Assembly (NCBI GenBank): GCA_004794785.1
Contig: SJOL01006417.1
Location: 531,929-595,928 of the forward strand
DNA from: Opisthorchis felineus
Lineage: Eukaryota; Platyhelminthes; Trematoda; Opisthorchiida; Opisthorchiidae
Direction of reading: 5' to 3'
DNA length: 64,000 bases
Shown here: in pieces, positions 36,401 through 48,899 of the stretch
Numbering within the stretch: the first letter of the stretch is position 1
Layout: every line of letters starts with the position of its first letter
Translations under genes and position numbers: made by a program
The notes under the pieces: generated by a model
What the model saw: the letters and a program-made list of their open reading frames with translations, nothing else
What the model was told of the DNA's origin: nothing
Databases searched by the model: none

Positions 36401-38819
36401 CGTCATCAACAGTGCAACCCGCAAGAATCTCCAAGGATATTGGAACTCGCATCATCTGACTATTGGTATGAACCTCTCCTCCGTGACTAGTTGGTCTGTC
36501 ACAATTAGACTGGATATAGTGCTATTCATCTTTCATTGAAGGAATTCACATCAGATGGCCACGTAATGACTCACTCCTCAAGTAACTAGTTCTGCGTTCG
36601 ACAGTTGTTTTCCCATAAAAAGTGACCTTAATCAGGAAGGAAACTCTAGATCAAAACATAGTAACACTTCATTACTTCATGCTCCTTTTGGCTTAAATGT
36701 CCTTAACTATGTAGTACTAGTACGAAGCATCAGTGAAACAGCTTCATTTTTGGGTAGACTTTCCATCTGCTGTAGTTTGAGAACTGCATTTTGAAGCAAT
36801 CAGTAACCTAATGACTGAGTCCAAAAGTTAGAGGTAGCAAAACTCAGCCACTATCACCTAGAAGCTTCCACAAGTAAGTATGCAACATGTAAGTATGCAA
36901 CAGGCCAATACTGAGAATCGTGACGTTAATGAGATGTGTATTCTAAACCTTCCAAGCAAAACGTGAAAATGTGCTAGTATAACCTCCCAACATGATGATA
37001 ACGGCAAGTACTTTCATTCGGCCTACAGTAAGATTGATGGAAATTTGATTGATGTTTACGTCTCGTCTACTACGTAAGTGTTATTTCATTTTGTTAATCA
37101 GCTGATAATAATTAGTTATATGAGTCTCACCTGAATATTCGGGGACCAGGATGACTTCTTATTCAGCATCCTTGTGATTAAAAACAGACCTATGAGCGCA
37201 GGAATCGTTTCCAAAGTCCTATTATTGGACCCGGATTTGTTACGAAGTTGGAATGAATCCATCGAAAAACAGTGACCGTTAAAAACAAAACGTCAAGTGC
37301 ATAGAGTAAGGATGTTTCAGTGGTGGTATTTGGGTCATGTGTTGCATGTGGACCACCGAGAATGCTCACTTGTACCGATTCTGTTTGTCGGTGTCTGCAC
37401 GGCTGTGGTTAAGTCAAAGGCATAAGATACCTCTGAACGCAAGGCTCTCATGCATACGGATGACGACAGCCCATCAGGTGCCTGTGGTCAGGAAATAACT
37501 GAAAGCTCATCTACCTAGTCGGGCCACTCTAATGTGTATTTGTCAGTTTGCGTACTCCTGTGAGGCTTGAATAAACAGCCAAACGGCAAAGTTGTTTTCT
37601 AAACCACCATTCGAACCCATTCCATTCTGCCTGGTGAAAAGTCGTGTGCGAGTACGGACAGCTTGGGTTAGTCCCAGCTGTTATATGCGGGACACGGATA
37701 CTTCCAATGTCTTTAAAGCCATTTTCGTGGTCAGTCTAAGGATGAGAGAACCGAGACCTAATATTGTGGAAGCTGTTGTTACCCACATCCATAAGCTGGA
37801 GTCTGCGTCCAGGGACATCTTACGTTCATGGCCTAACCCCCACAGTACAGATACCACGTGTTGACAAACAGAACCAGTGCAAATGGACATTCTAAATGGT
37901 CCGCACGAAACACGAGCCCCAACCACCTCCATTGGAACAACCCTACCCTAGTCACTTGACCCCCGTGTTAAGCTTGTACTTGACGTATTGTTTTTACTAT
38001 TTGTTTGTACATGGATTCATTCTAACCCATGCAAATTTTCCGTTTGACGATGAGACTTTGCGAACGACTCCTTCACCCGACTGTATGTTCCTAACAAATC
38101 TGTTTGGGTATTCCCGTTAGTCACAGTGACTCTTATGGGATGATTATGAATGCACTGTAATTTGGCACCACGGCACATTGGAACCCAATTGAGAGACGCC
38201 TGGATTCACTTACGACCAAATACTGAACGCTGATATAAAAGTTGTTGCAGAAAATTATTCCACGTACTAGCTTTACTAAAGTGCCGTTTGCGTTCAAAAA
38301 GACGACTGAGATACAGTTTTTCCAAAGAGAATTACCTAAGATTATCCAAATTATAGTTAAGGCGTGAAAATTTATTGCTTGTCTGTAATCTACCTCGAAG
38401 TGCTCGACGGTTATGCCCAGCACTGTGCGACCAGCCATCTCTTCATTACACTTGAATGACCAAGAGGGTCCTATCCACAAACTGTAAGCACAATTTACTC
38501 TACTGTTCGGAACATAGCGCACCCAGTAGTGATGAGCTCTGTGGATAAAAGTTGATTAACTTATCTACGAAGCCACATAAAACCGCTTCACTCATATTAC
38601 TGGTTCACTTCTTACTTTCTTCTCGAACAGGCCATCTACAGTATGCTCGGAGCAGACGAGAACACTGTTGACCTCACTCCAGAAGAACGGACCAATGAGA
38701 TTTTTGAAAAGATGGACAGCAATGCCGACGGTGTCCTAACGCGAGAAGAGTTTATGAATGGTTGCATGGCGGACAAACAACTGTATTCTATGCTACTGGC
38801 TGATGAGCCGACGGAGTAG
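30288..38819 (+). CDS. Neuronal calcium sensor protein (visinin/recoverin/neurocalcin family), three-exon gene
   Basis: The three coding exons are 30288-30401, 34397-34669 and 38631-38819 (stop TAG at 38817). They join in phase 0 to give 191 residues, the usual length of this family (about 190-200). These proteins bind calcium, expose an N-terminal myristoyl group and act on membrane targets in neurons; that role is family knowledge. Visible in the sequence: Met-Gly start ([10 protein letters not shown]); a WYRGF motif; a first EF-hand disabled by Cys-Pro (RDCPSGQL), the family hallmark; then calcium loops [12 protein letters not shown] (EF2), [12 protein letters not shown] (EF3) and [12 protein letters not shown] (EF4). 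All three loops carry acidic or oxygen-bearing residues at positions 1, 3, 5 and 9 and Glu at 12. An in-frame Met lies 19 codons upstream at 30231, but the Met-Gly at 30288 fits the family. Whether it is closest to recoverin, visinin-like or neurocalcin cannot be settled by eye, so no symbol is given. Confidence 0.93.
31585..31690 (+). repeat. tRNA-like SINE head without B-box, intron 1
   Basis: GGCGGCCGAGTGGATAAAATC (about 31594-31613) is an A-box block and matches the minus-strand head at 17174-17155 in the core GAGTGGATAA. No B-box of the GGTTCGANTCC type follows at the expected distance, so the copy is decayed or cut. Confidence 0.3.
31909..31951. repeat. Nested inverted repeat in intron 1
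   Basis: Outer arms AATGACC (31909-31915) and GGTCATT (31945-31951) enclose a perfect inner hairpin GCGGGA/TCCCGC (31920-31925 and 31932-31937) with loop TGTCTG. In addition TGTCT in the loop is complementary to AGACA at 31940-31944. A separate hairpin CCAGCAC-AA-GTGCTGG lies at 31873-31888. These could fold in RNA or form a cruciform; no known family is matched. Confidence 0.7.
33061..33130 (+). repeat. Decayed tRNA-derived SINE head in intron 1
   Basis: TAGCTCGTGGCAAGACGG (A-box region, 33062-33079) is followed by CTTCATATACTGGCCCGAAG and then GAGAGTTTGAACATACC, a B-box with two changes (33109-33125). The anticodon-arm-like CCCGAAGG before the B-box is common in fluke SINEs. It lies on the same strand as the host gene. 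Confidence 0.45.
34397..34669 (+). CDS. Calcium sensor exon 2 (EF1-EF3, 91 codons)
   Basis: The exon follows a pyrimidine-rich acceptor ending TTGTCAG at 34390-34396 and ends before donor GTTAGT at 34670. It encodes the disabled EF1, then [11 protein letters not shown] and [12 protein letters not shown] (EF2), the LEWAFQMYD linker helix and EF3, ending in VEIIK. Reading past the donor meets a stop within four codons, which supports the boundary. This is the best conserved part of the protein. Confidence 0.94.
37310..37410 (+). mobile_element. Possible LINE C-terminal scrap in intron 2
   Basis: The + strand reads [17 protein letters not shown] near 37313-37363. RTE-type pols end with an RWxGHVLRM block of this form. 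Nothing else of the element is recognisable, so the match may be chance. Confidence 0.25.
37595..37690 (+). repeat. SINE fragment related to the one at 50393, in intron 2
   Basis: CATTCGAACCCATTCC (37607-37622) matches the B-box and following bases of the SINE at 50393, and GCTTGGGTTAGTCCCAGC (37663-37680) matches its GGCTTGGGTAACC...CCCAGC body with a short deletion. It has the same orientation as the gene. Confidence 0.4.
38631..38819 (+). CDS. Calcium sensor exon 3 (EF4 and C-terminus, 62 codons plus stop)
   Basis: The exon follows a strong pyrimidine tract and CGAACAG at 38624-38630. It opens with AIYSMLG, continues with [14 protein letters not shown] and the EF4 loop, and ends [12 protein letters not shown] before TAG. 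The TPE-R-x-x-x-IF pattern between EF3 and EF4 is typical of neuronal calcium sensors. Confidence 0.92.
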   Translation, partial: AIYSMLGADENTVDLTPEERTNEIFEKMDSNADGVLTREEFMNGCMADKQLYSMLLADEPTE

Positions 38820-39151
38820 GCAGGTTCCAGTTTATGATATAGTAAATATGAATCCAATTTTTATGCAGTTGCGTGTGATGAATTGAACAAGCATAACAAA
38901 AAAACTGTTTCCAAATTTTACAGCAAGATTCACAGAACTCTCTGTCGCTTGGCCAGCTTCACACAGAATCAGATCTTATCTACACACAAACCGAATCGCT
39001 CAAGTTGGTCCGTATGCACAAAATTCGCGCGTGCATATGTGTACCTGTGTGGACTATGTATGTGAAAATATATAAGCCTAGCAAATGGACGGTCTGTTGC
39101 ATTTTCCTAGCAAAATATCCCATTCCTTCCAAACAAACGTGAGCACTATCC

Positions 39152-39354
39152 AATAAATTCCAAGCAATTCTGAGCCAAACTCCGAAGAATATGTACAAAC
39201 TGCGGCCAGTATTGTACAATTCATTTCGACCGTCGCTTTCTCACTCAACGTAAGCAATATCTATCCTTATGCTGTTTTGAACGACACCCGACCAAATTTC
39301 TCGATATGTCTGTCATCCTTATTGAAAAAGGTCTGTTTTGTTTCGTAAAATAAA
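39152..39354 (+). terminator. Candidate polyadenylation signals of the calcium sensor gene
   Basis: AATAAA occurs at 39152-39157 and again at 39349-39354, about 330 and 530 bases after the stop codon. Both are on the coding strand and at plausible distances; which one is used cannot be told from sequence alone. The 39349 signal is followed by a T-rich stretch. Confidence 0.45.
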
Positions 39355-42254
39355 CACTCATTTTTCAAGCACTCGTGGCTTATCTCTAAACGAGTCAAGA
39401 GTTGGTGATACCAATGAATCAAGTGCCTGGAATGGTGATGCGCCGAAATATCTTTCTGGCATCCAAGCTCAGATAATGTGAGTCAGCAAGACGTCAGCAC
39501 CTTTGTGTGCTACAGTGCGTTTCAGGTCGTCATAAGTGGTTGAATACACATTTCAGTCAGATGGCTTGAGAGTGGATTATTTCGAGGTGGAAAGACGTAT
39601 TTCAGGTGACTGCCCTCTGTGGGCAAATCATTGCTTCCGAAAATAGCCGAAAATTTCAAAACCACCTGATGTTTTTGTTCTCACACCCATTCATCTCATA
39701 CTTCACTTTGAAAAGAATTTGTTGTAGAGCAAATCGGTTGATGCCTAGCCAGCGCCCAATTTTAAATAAACTGCGGAGGGGAAAGCAATACTAAATTCAG
39801 AGTAGTGAATCTCATTCGACCATTCGGCTGTTTAAGGTAACTGGCACAACACATGAGTCAAACGTACGAATGCCATTTCGATGAACACGCATACGGGTAC
39901 TTAATTATACATACTGAAATGACAAAAGTTTGGCTTATATTTTTCCCATTAAAGACGTTTTTTCATCAGCTGCAATCTTTCTGTGTGGACTGCATTCAAC
40001 AAGACCCATTGTAGTGTGCTTTACTATTCTTTGGACTGTTAGTTCCTACCATGTCGGTTTATCACAGTTTGGCTAAGCATTGTATAATCCTTGGTGTCTC
40101 CAAGCAAGTGTTACAAACCACCGTCTGTGTGCATATTCTGCGATTTTTTGGTTGGCACTCGTAATTGTTCGACGAACCCACGGTTGTGCCTTTTGACCCA
40201 CTTCAATACGAAATCTGCGTCCGCTTTCCACCAAATTACACGGAAGCCAATTCGACCATGTGGACGATATATAATTTCGATCCATTTTGGAGCAGTTCTA
40301 TTATCTGAATTGCAATCGTAATCTAAATCCGGCTGGAAACCAGCGGGAGGTGTTCACTAAATAAAGTTGCAAAGGTCTTCAAACTAGAACTTTGTGTTCG
40401 GTTGCTGTAAAGTGGAAACGAAGAGTCATTTGTCAAGAAGTCATTTAGATACTCGGTAAAAGCCAGGCGTCCAAAGAGAGTTGTGGGAGAGCTTGACCGA
40501 AATTTATTGCTGAAAACCCTCCGAATGTGACGATGCAGTAAACTGGTCACATGGTCTAGTCAAGTCAATTATCCATCTTCAGTTAATCTGTAACTCCGGC
40601 CCCGTTAGGGAGCACTCCCGCAATTTTCTTTTTTCTTAAACATTTGTCATACTCAAGTATATTCGCCAGCTACTGCAGTCGCCAGTGCAGTCAACTTATG
40701 GCCTACATAATTTCGCATATTTTTCACCGAACTACAGTTCATTGTTGTAAACGTGGTCTAGACCGCCGCCTGGGTTATTTATTTATAGTAAATAGATTGG
40801 CCTAGCAAGTAATTTATACCAAGCTCGCTGAAACCTGATATTTGGGGGGAAGTTACCAAGAGGTTATCCAACGACAGACTTCTGAACGAGAAAACAATTC
40901 ACCCTCACTGTACCCAACGTACTCCTGATATTGACGTAAGAGAAAAAATCGTCACAAGGAACATTCTTCCTTGCCGAAATGGTCCATTATAGCAAAACTG
41001 ACGAACAGGGAATAATCCCCCTGTCCTCATTAAGTAAAGCAACTAAACAACCACTCCCCCGAAACGACTAAAAATCGCCAGGCGTGGCTACCAATTTATT
41101 GGTCAATCAGGTGTGAAAATGCTATTTAGATGAAATTAGTTTCTGCGGCAGTTATCGTTGGGCTAGTCTATCTCCCAGACCAGGGGTTGGCCTACTGCCA
41201 GTATTCTTTTCAACATTATATAGCCTCAATGAACCTCGGTGGACTGACAACGACACTATGTTACCAACTTGCTGGTAATAAATCGGCATACTGATGGCTC
41301 TGGTGCGTTAATTGGTCATTGATTGGGTGGCTGTTGATCTGTCCACGTGCACCGATAATGTCCACATGATTACTGACAAAACGTCAACAAGCAAGCTGCC
41401 AAGTCCAGCGAACACATTAACAGCCACTTGATCTACGACCAATGCCATCTCAGTACTGCGTTCATTGGGGTACGCCATTTAGCGCATACTGTCATGTTTG
41501 TATACAGACACATGTTTGAGAAATAGTCGAATCCATTAGCCTGAAAAGTCTTTAAGTATCCTGGTGACGGCAGCTGTTCCTGTGATTTCCTGACCTCGAT
41601 ATTGCAGCACGCACTCGTCAGCTTATGGTTGTGGGATCTGAAAAAAACGATATAACTGCGGTGATAGTGGGCACGACTGATGATTCAGTTCACTAACTTT
41701 GTCCAGAAATCTCATATCGGTGGGCACAAGGATAAGCAGGGCTTGATACTTTAGACGATATAGAAAGGAAAAGGAGGCTGGTTAATGCGGACAAGACGGA
41801 CACTTAGAAAAGACCTGATAGACTACGGGCCTGTTTTATTCGGTCGGTTGAAGAACTTCTAGGATTTTGAGTCCTCCACGTGATTTAAGGGCAACAAATG
41901 GAAATATCCACAGACCGCTGTTTTTACCATGCGTTATTTGTTGGAATATTACTTACACTACTACTACGGCTACCTGTCTTTCGACTGCCCTAACGCGCAC
42001 ATTTCACGAGCTTACATGCAACAAGCACAATCACCATTTAGGGGTCTGGATAGACCGACCCGTCGAATAAGCTGCATTTCGTCACAAAACGAACTCGCTT
42101 TGCTCGGAACATTTTTCCTTTGAGACAGACTACTGCATTCAGAAAAGTAGTGAAAATGGGCCTTAAAAGTGCTCAATACATTTCTCAGTTGCTCGTAAAT
42201 AGTCCATCGGTCCTGAAAAAAACAGTTGGTTTCCTATCGGAAATCACTGTTAGT

Positions 42255-42335
42255 CCTTAAATCTTCGAACCTGGGTGTGGATGTTGGATATCATCAGCAC
42301 TGCGGACCCACGACTAGGTCTCGAACCGGCAACAT
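42255..42335 (-). repeat. tRNA-derived SINE fragment, minus strand
   Basis: The minus strand carries GCCGGTTCGAGACCTAG, a perfect B-box GGTTCGAGACC (42327-42317). The A-box is not clear. A second CCAGGTTCGAAGA lies about 50 bases further on (near 42264), so two copies or a duplication are possible. Confidence 0.4.
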
Positions 42336-44379
42336 TTTGAATATGAGACTAAAACCAAAATTTTGGAACAACCGTATGTTTACTTTGAAAAATTCATCAC
42401 TTTGTAAAATGACATAACAATGCATGATAAAAATGTAACCCTCCTACTGCATTCTGCTTACATAGAAATGTGTTGTGAATGCAACCTTTGGCCCTGAATG
42501 GATGTAAACTATTGAAGTATGGCCTACAACTAAAAATCACCGGGAAAATGTGAAAATGTTATCGCTAGACAGCGACTTTCTTAATTCTTGCAGAAATCTT
42601 CACAAAGAGCAGATCTTCTATGCCTTCTGTTCTAAAAATAATCTTGAATCTCTTCAGTATGACAGATGATGAACATCCTTTCACAGCAACCTTATTTCCA
42701 TGATTAGAGGATCACATAAGTCTACGGTTAAACCTCACTCCGTCGTCGACTGCATCTGCCGATTCAGTCAAGAAAGTACTCTTTATCACGAGTCCACAAG
42801 CTTCCTTTTCACTTACTGTGTCTACAGCTGAAAGAAAACGGAAGTTTCTGTCAAAAAGAACCGCAAGGATTTGAATTGCGCAGGGTGACTCAAACAAAAG
42901 AACTGTCAAACCTACCTAGTCGATTCCAATATAAACACAGACCCGCAATAGATTCCTAAAACAGTCTATAATTCCCGAATAAAAAGATTAATAATCAGAG
43001 GGGTTTTACTCAGTGCTCCACCAACTACGGTAAAATTTAGAAGGGATTATTCGAATAATCTTTGCTGATTTGCTAGCTAGGCAAGCTTCTTCTGATTAGC
43101 GTCATTCAGGTGGCATTCTTGAATTTCCACATTCAACTTCTATAAACGTTACCTCAAAAAACACAGCGGCTTCAAAAGACTTGAACTCTAATGATCCGCT
43201 CATTATTTTCGGTTACACTGAACGGAACACCGAAGCGATTTCTTGTACAGGACACAAGACAAACGAAGAACGTACGTTTTCCCACTCCTGTTTAATGTCG
43301 AAACCAGACTTATCGTTAAATTTCAAACAGCCTTGTCAAAGTGGACGGCAAGTTCCCAGGGTATACGAGGAATCGTGATAAATCACTATGTCTCTTAAAA
43401 AGTGAAATGAAGCTGGATCCAGTAGTTCACAACTGAGAAAACCATCGCTGTGTTCCTAAGGGATTAATCTAAAGAATGTACCTAACCAAATCATTTTTTG
43501 GAAGACTGCGTAAAATTTGTGAATAAGCAGCTTGCCTTAATTTGATGTTTTAATGAGATTTTTTCCTATATAGGGCTCTTCGTTCAAGAGATAATTTCGT
43601 TCCTTTTTCTGTATCTCCAGTAGCCGTGCATCCAAAAGAGAGAGCTCTTCACTCAAAAGTTCCCGCTTCAAACTCACTTTACTGGGCTCAAATATATAGA
43701 CAGGAAACTAAAGATCCGATGAAGAGGTGAGCTAATGGGACAAAAAAATATCCGACCAAAAGTTCGAAAATTTGTCCGTTTTAGCTTATCGACTGCGCAG
43801 CTGAAATTCCCACCTCAAAATCCACAGATATTTCCAGTTTGTGTGCTGCTAAATAGAACCAACATTCAAGTTCTTGTTGCATGAACTATGGGACCGCCAG
43901 ATCAACGACCGTGAAAAAGCAAGGTTTATCTGGCATGATATTAAATTGGTTATTGTATGAGACTTATATGGGTTCCCGGCCAAAAATGGCTCAAGACCTG
44001 TCAGAATCTCAAATCAAATCCCAAAGTAAACAGCCAGACTGGCAAACCATGCTGAATTACGCACGATTCATTCACCCGTCAAAATCAGTGGTTTCAGAAG
44101 AGTAAAGGGTGATATATAGCACTGAGGCAATTTTCCGTGCCTCCGGGTTTGAGCTTTTTCTTGAAGTTTATCGCATTCATTTGCCCCCAGAAATAAAAGG
44201 TGATAAAAGCTGTGGATTAAGCTGTGGATCTTAAGCTTGACCTTGAGAAGCCGTCTGTTCTGGTATGTTGTCACCATGCACGAAGACATTTACCGGGTCA
44301 CCCCCAGTGCCCACTACCTTGCTGCCTTGATATTCAATTTAAAATACAATAGCGTTGGAACATCAAGAATTCATGTCGC

Positions 44380-44640
44380 TTAGGCAAAGATTTAAAAGCA
44401 TATCGTGAAGGCCATTGGTCCAGACCAATAAAAGAATGGTCCTAGGAGAGGACGTTGAGTGACTCCAAGAAGAACTCGAGAAGTGGAGGAGTGGGTGGCC
44501 TAACCCTTCGCTCGAAATGTTCAACTTACAACAGAATCCCTGTGTCATGGTCATATTTCTTCGTGAATAACATGAGTCGAGCCTGAAGCCGCATGAAAAA
44601 CTTGGTCAGACATCTTTGAAGTGTCAAAAAAGACGGTGTC
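44380..44640 (+). mobile_element. Possible CR1/jockey reverse transcriptase scrap
   Basis: The + strand reads MVLGEDVE, a stop, LQEELEKWRSG (44446-44495), then SLEMFNLQQNPCVMVI (about 44509-44556) and LKPHEKLGQ (about 44590). This order resembles the thumb region after the FADD motif in jockey/CR1-like enzymes, where an alpha helix with a Trp precedes a FN-x-x-KC block and a later LKPHEQC block. The Cys of the KC pair survives but the match is short and interrupted. Confidence 0.35.
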
Positions 44641-47600
44641 CGATTGGTACCCCCTTATTTGGCCTGTGGTGAACTCTCCGAGAACATCAATAAGCTCTTA
44701 GTTTAGCTGTGGATATATCAAGTACCCAACGACGAAGTTGTTCACAGTAGTCTACTCCCAAATGATTACGTTATTTTGCACTGTATGCCAGCTAGGCAAA
44801 TGGGTGGTCACCAGTTTTGGAGACTTGCATGACAGTTACTCCCTTTCACACAGAGAATAGTGTGTTTTCATTGAGCGACTAAAGAAATACACTTGAATAT
44901 TTGGCCAGTTTAGGGTATGTTTCTTCCAGGATTCCTGTGCGAACTTCAATTGGCCCTCACTTGCTGAAGGTCATCTTCTTATGAAAAAGTCAACAGGTCT
45001 CCCCTGTAAGTTACTCGAAGGCCGTTAGTATTTCAGCTTACTGAGCCTTGGATACGGTGGAACCTTACTTACAGGCCTTCTAAGTTTTCTCCATTCAAGG
45101 GGCAGGCGGATAGCTTCTTGAGTGGGGGAGTTTTGTGTATGTGTGTGTGCTTTGCAGGCAGGTTTGACCAGGCTTGCTGCAGTGACTGCCAATGACTGGG
45201 CGTGGAGGAACCTAGTTTATATGCCTTCATTTGAATTGCTATAGATATAATACAATATTCGCCATTCATTCCTGCATTCGCAGTTTTAATTGTATTTGCA
45301 GCTAGTTGTGATTTTGTACAGTTCCCATCGACTGTTATACTTGGCGTTACGCCCATTCCAACAGTACCTCCAAAACTTTACTTCTTTGACATTACTTCCT
45401 GTGTCACAGGCGTCGGAGATTACGTTCATGACAAGACCGCATTCTTCCTAGGTTCTATTGAAGACACTCCTCATACATTTAAAAAAACCTCGTGTAAACT
45501 ATCACTCCGATACTTTGCACCAAAACTGACATGAATTCAGCAAGTGAAACCTACGACTTCTGGGGCAGCTAGGCGTACTAAATTCCATTCATGATTATAT
45601 GCTTTGAATCGAGAAACACAAGCATTCATTCCCCATCCAAAGAGACAAGTTGTTAAATACAAATTCAACAAAGAAATAGGGACGTAGCTGACGGGCGAAC
45701 CCATTGTCCGTCTTTATCATTCGTCTCTTCAACTGCAGGTCCTTCTGCTGAATGATGCTTATTTTCAATCGGATCATGTTCATTGTGAGGAAATTAAAGA
45801 TTATCTTGGAGCTACTACATCTGAGGGGGGCTGATGATCTTGGAGAATACTTATTACATTTCAGTGTGACCATATTATGTTATCATGACAAACTGAACAG
45901 TGTAGTAGGACGAAAAAGCAAACAATTGTCCAACGGAAGTAGCAGCCTACTTCTAGGGAAATATGCTTCTTTCGGTCAAATACACTCTCCAAACGAGCAG
46001 ATATTGCGGTTCCACGCGTAAAATTGCCGAATACTAAATCACATTTGGAGGGTCTGTAAACGTAATCAACTTTTTCAACTAACGAGTACTTACCTTGTTA
46101 TAAAAAAGTGCTACGAGACACCAATTCATTTCGCATACTTAAGCAGTTACTTTGAACTTCTGTGTCACCGGAATAAACTGCTTTTAAATTCACCTGTTTA
46201 TACCCGACAGTATAGGATAACTGGTTTCAGAAGCGGCTTGATGACAATTCATGCCTACAGTTCGCATATCAGACTCCGCTGTTTCTATCCGCAGCACCAC
46301 AGATTTTCCTGTTTCATATCTTGGCTGTGTGATGTCCACATTTTTATGGTAAACGGGAATAGGTGGCATGTTCTTTTGTTGTCAACAAGACTGGTTCACT
46401 TAAACTTGAACTCACTGTCATGAAGGCACTCGATATTTCATGCACCGTGTTATTCGCGACCGATTCACAGCGTGAAATCGAAGACCATATTCTGAAGTGC
46501 TATAGAGGCGTTTCGCGCGTAAACTCACAGGTAACTGGCGAACCCGATATCATGAAACGATGTGTATTTTCATGCTGTCTCCATGACTCTGCGACTAAGG
46601 CACTGTGACCAAGGTGAACAGCGCTCACAATACGTCAACAGACAAACAGAATCTTTGCCATTAGAAACACTGCCACCCCACTGAAATTTGGTGGCAGGAC
46701 CCCGGTTGGTCTTAGCGAAAATCCTATTACGCTCACTTAGCGGCTTCTCAAGCAGACCAGCACAACAGTAGGACAGCAAGACGTACTACGAAAGTGACCG
46801 GTCTCAAATCCTATTGTACGATAGGCTCTTCTTGACAATGCATCATCTCTATTGACCTCCATAAGCACAAACTTTTGGGTGTACAAGTAAAAATTCCCAC
46901 CACTATTACTTTGTACCTCTTTGGACATTTTTTAGCAAACTATAAATGAAAGTATCCATGGGTTGGACAGAGATGAGATGTGCGAAGATGATGCAATAGT
47001 TCATGATGGTACCAATGGCGGACACGATCAACTGTTCCTTGGCAGACTTCTTTTGTTACTTAGTGTAATTGTAACTATCTTTCCTAAAAAATAGTTATTT
47101 GCTCTATCCAGTTTCGAGTTTCCTGGCTCTGTTGTGGGTGGCAGGGGATACGGGCATAGTCCTCTTTCCACTCTCCAAGCCTAATCTACCAATGGCATTT
47201 GCAAACGTCACTCACGTGTTGTATTTGTCATAGTTTGTGCCGAAGTTCACAAAGAGGGCGTAAGAGTTTGCATGACCCACGTTCTGCTAAATCCTTCCAG
47301 TGACTGGATTGTCATGAGCGTTGCCTCAGAGGTAATCTGAAAACAAATACTGTTCGACCCTTTTCAGCAAAAGGGCATTCCGTTTTCATGATTCAAGCCT
47401 CCCGATTTTGCACTAGAACGGGAAGGTAGTCTGGTGACGTGTTTATCGCAAGCTCAAAAGTTAATCAGACTTATGCCAAAACACATCGAGAGCCCGCATA
47501 CTTTACTAGGATTTCCAAAGACCACATAGTTATACATTTGGAGGTACACTTACTTTTCAGACGGCACAAAGCATTAAATTTCGTCAGGGTACTAGAACGT

Positions 47601-48196
47601 CTTCAGCACAGTTCTCTGCCACCGCGGTCCAACCCTGGGGCATTTCATCAAGTGCATACAGGCAGGATATTCGGCATCCGGTTGCTAAGGCAGTCAGGCA
47701 AGTCGACTATCTACTATATCCCTCCTTTTTATCCCGTACAGCTGATAACGATACGGAGGATTGTTTTGTGATCTAACCTTAACAGTTGAATCTCTCTGAA
47801 CTAATGCATATCACTAGCCGTCACCTCAGTACTGTGCTGAATGTCATTAGGATTACATCCGGAAAAAAACCACACTTCATGAGTTATTTAGCTCGACGCA
47901 ATGAATTACCTACTATTCCAGATACAATACTGTACCTTAATGGTCTGTACTATACTGTGTGAGGACGTCATCTTGAGGTGAAAACGTTGAGGTCATTAAC
48001 AAGACTAACTTGCCGGTGACCTAAAATTGGTTGTCAGTCAGCTGCTTTCAGTTTCTACATAAATCCCAGAGAACGCCGTCAAGCTGGATTCCCTGGCCAG
48101 TTTCAACGCAAGCTTGACAAGGAATTAGTGCGGACTATTGTGATTCGTTCATGAAACAGCAGTATGCATGTATGTATCCATTGCCTGTTGTTCTAA

Positions 48197-48565
48197 ATGG
48201 CCCGAGGTCTTCTTCACAAAACATACATCTGCAGAATTCTTTGTGTGTACCTTGAGGAATTTATAGTTGCGACAGGTTTCGCGACTGACAACGCAAGACA
48301 TCTCTACGATAAACCTTTGAAAATCGCTTGGTGGAATTGGATGCAGCCATGTTTACAGTCCTCCTTGACATCCGTGTCCCAGTGGACAAGCAAGGATCTT
48401 AGTAAAGACATTGAAGAGTTTTATTTCTTTGTGTCAGGCTCCCACCTTCCAAGAGACAGAGGAGTTTTGACAAGTAATTCTTCTCACTGTGCAACCAGTG
48501 AAATACCTGCTGAACTATCCAAAAGACGTTGTTCGATTTTCAATCTGCTGTCTAAATTCTACTGA
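48197..48565 (+). CDS. Unrecognised open frame, 122 codons
   Basis: The frame starts MARGLLHKTYICRIL and has a Trp-rich segment (IAWWNWMQPC). There is no signal peptide, repeated motif or family resemblance that I can defend. Surrounding DNA has no exon partners. Confidence 0.15.
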   Translation: MARGLLHKTYICRILCVYLEEFIVATGFATDNARHLYDKPLKIAWWNWMQPCLQSSLTSVSQWTSKDLSKDIEEFYFFVSGSHLPRDRGVLTSNSSHCATSEIPAELSKRRCSIFNLLSKFY

Positions 48566-48899
48566 AGTGACCTATTATGGAGGTCGTGGCTTAAGACCAC
48601 CGTCTGGCATTGATAAAAATTGTGGCTAGCGTATGACATACATAATGGACTTGGAAAATGTACGGTTTCACATGAGTCATAATGATCGGATATATTTTGG
48701 AGAAGCAGGTCGATCTGCTCCAAATCCTACCATACCTTTTTTTCCTGACAGTGTCCTTAATATTCCTGTTTCAGCCAAGCACAAACACAATAAAGTGATC
48801 TAACCGGTTGTACACAAAACTCAAAAGGATTACCGAGCCTCAATGTTGATTCCCCCTGTGAAGCAGCGGTGAACAGCGGTCATTTTTCTTTTGTGTTCT

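Larger units (their letters stand above)
34670..38630 (+). other. Intron 2 of the calcium sensor gene (3961 bases)
   Basis: The intron runs from GTTAGT to a strong pyrimidine tract ending ACAG. It contains a short tandem duplication of GTAAGTATGCAACA at 36873-36903, a possible LINE C-terminal scrap near 37310-37400 and a SINE fragment at 37595-37690. Open frames of 60-130 codons on both strands (for example 36092-36361 and 38133-38522) look random. Confidence 0.85.
39355..48899. other. Intergenic DNA downstream of the calcium sensor gene
   Basis: Apart from the SINE fragment at 42255, the possible LINE scrap at 44380 and the open frame at 48197, this stretch holds only short frames. The 110-codon + strand frame 47439-47771 and the 92-codon minus-strand frame 45873-45595 are unrecognised. 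Confidence 0.45.

Noticed and set aside
45069..45356. Minus-strand 95-codon frame
   Set aside because: No domain, no splice signals and a (GT)n-like run inside; judged random.
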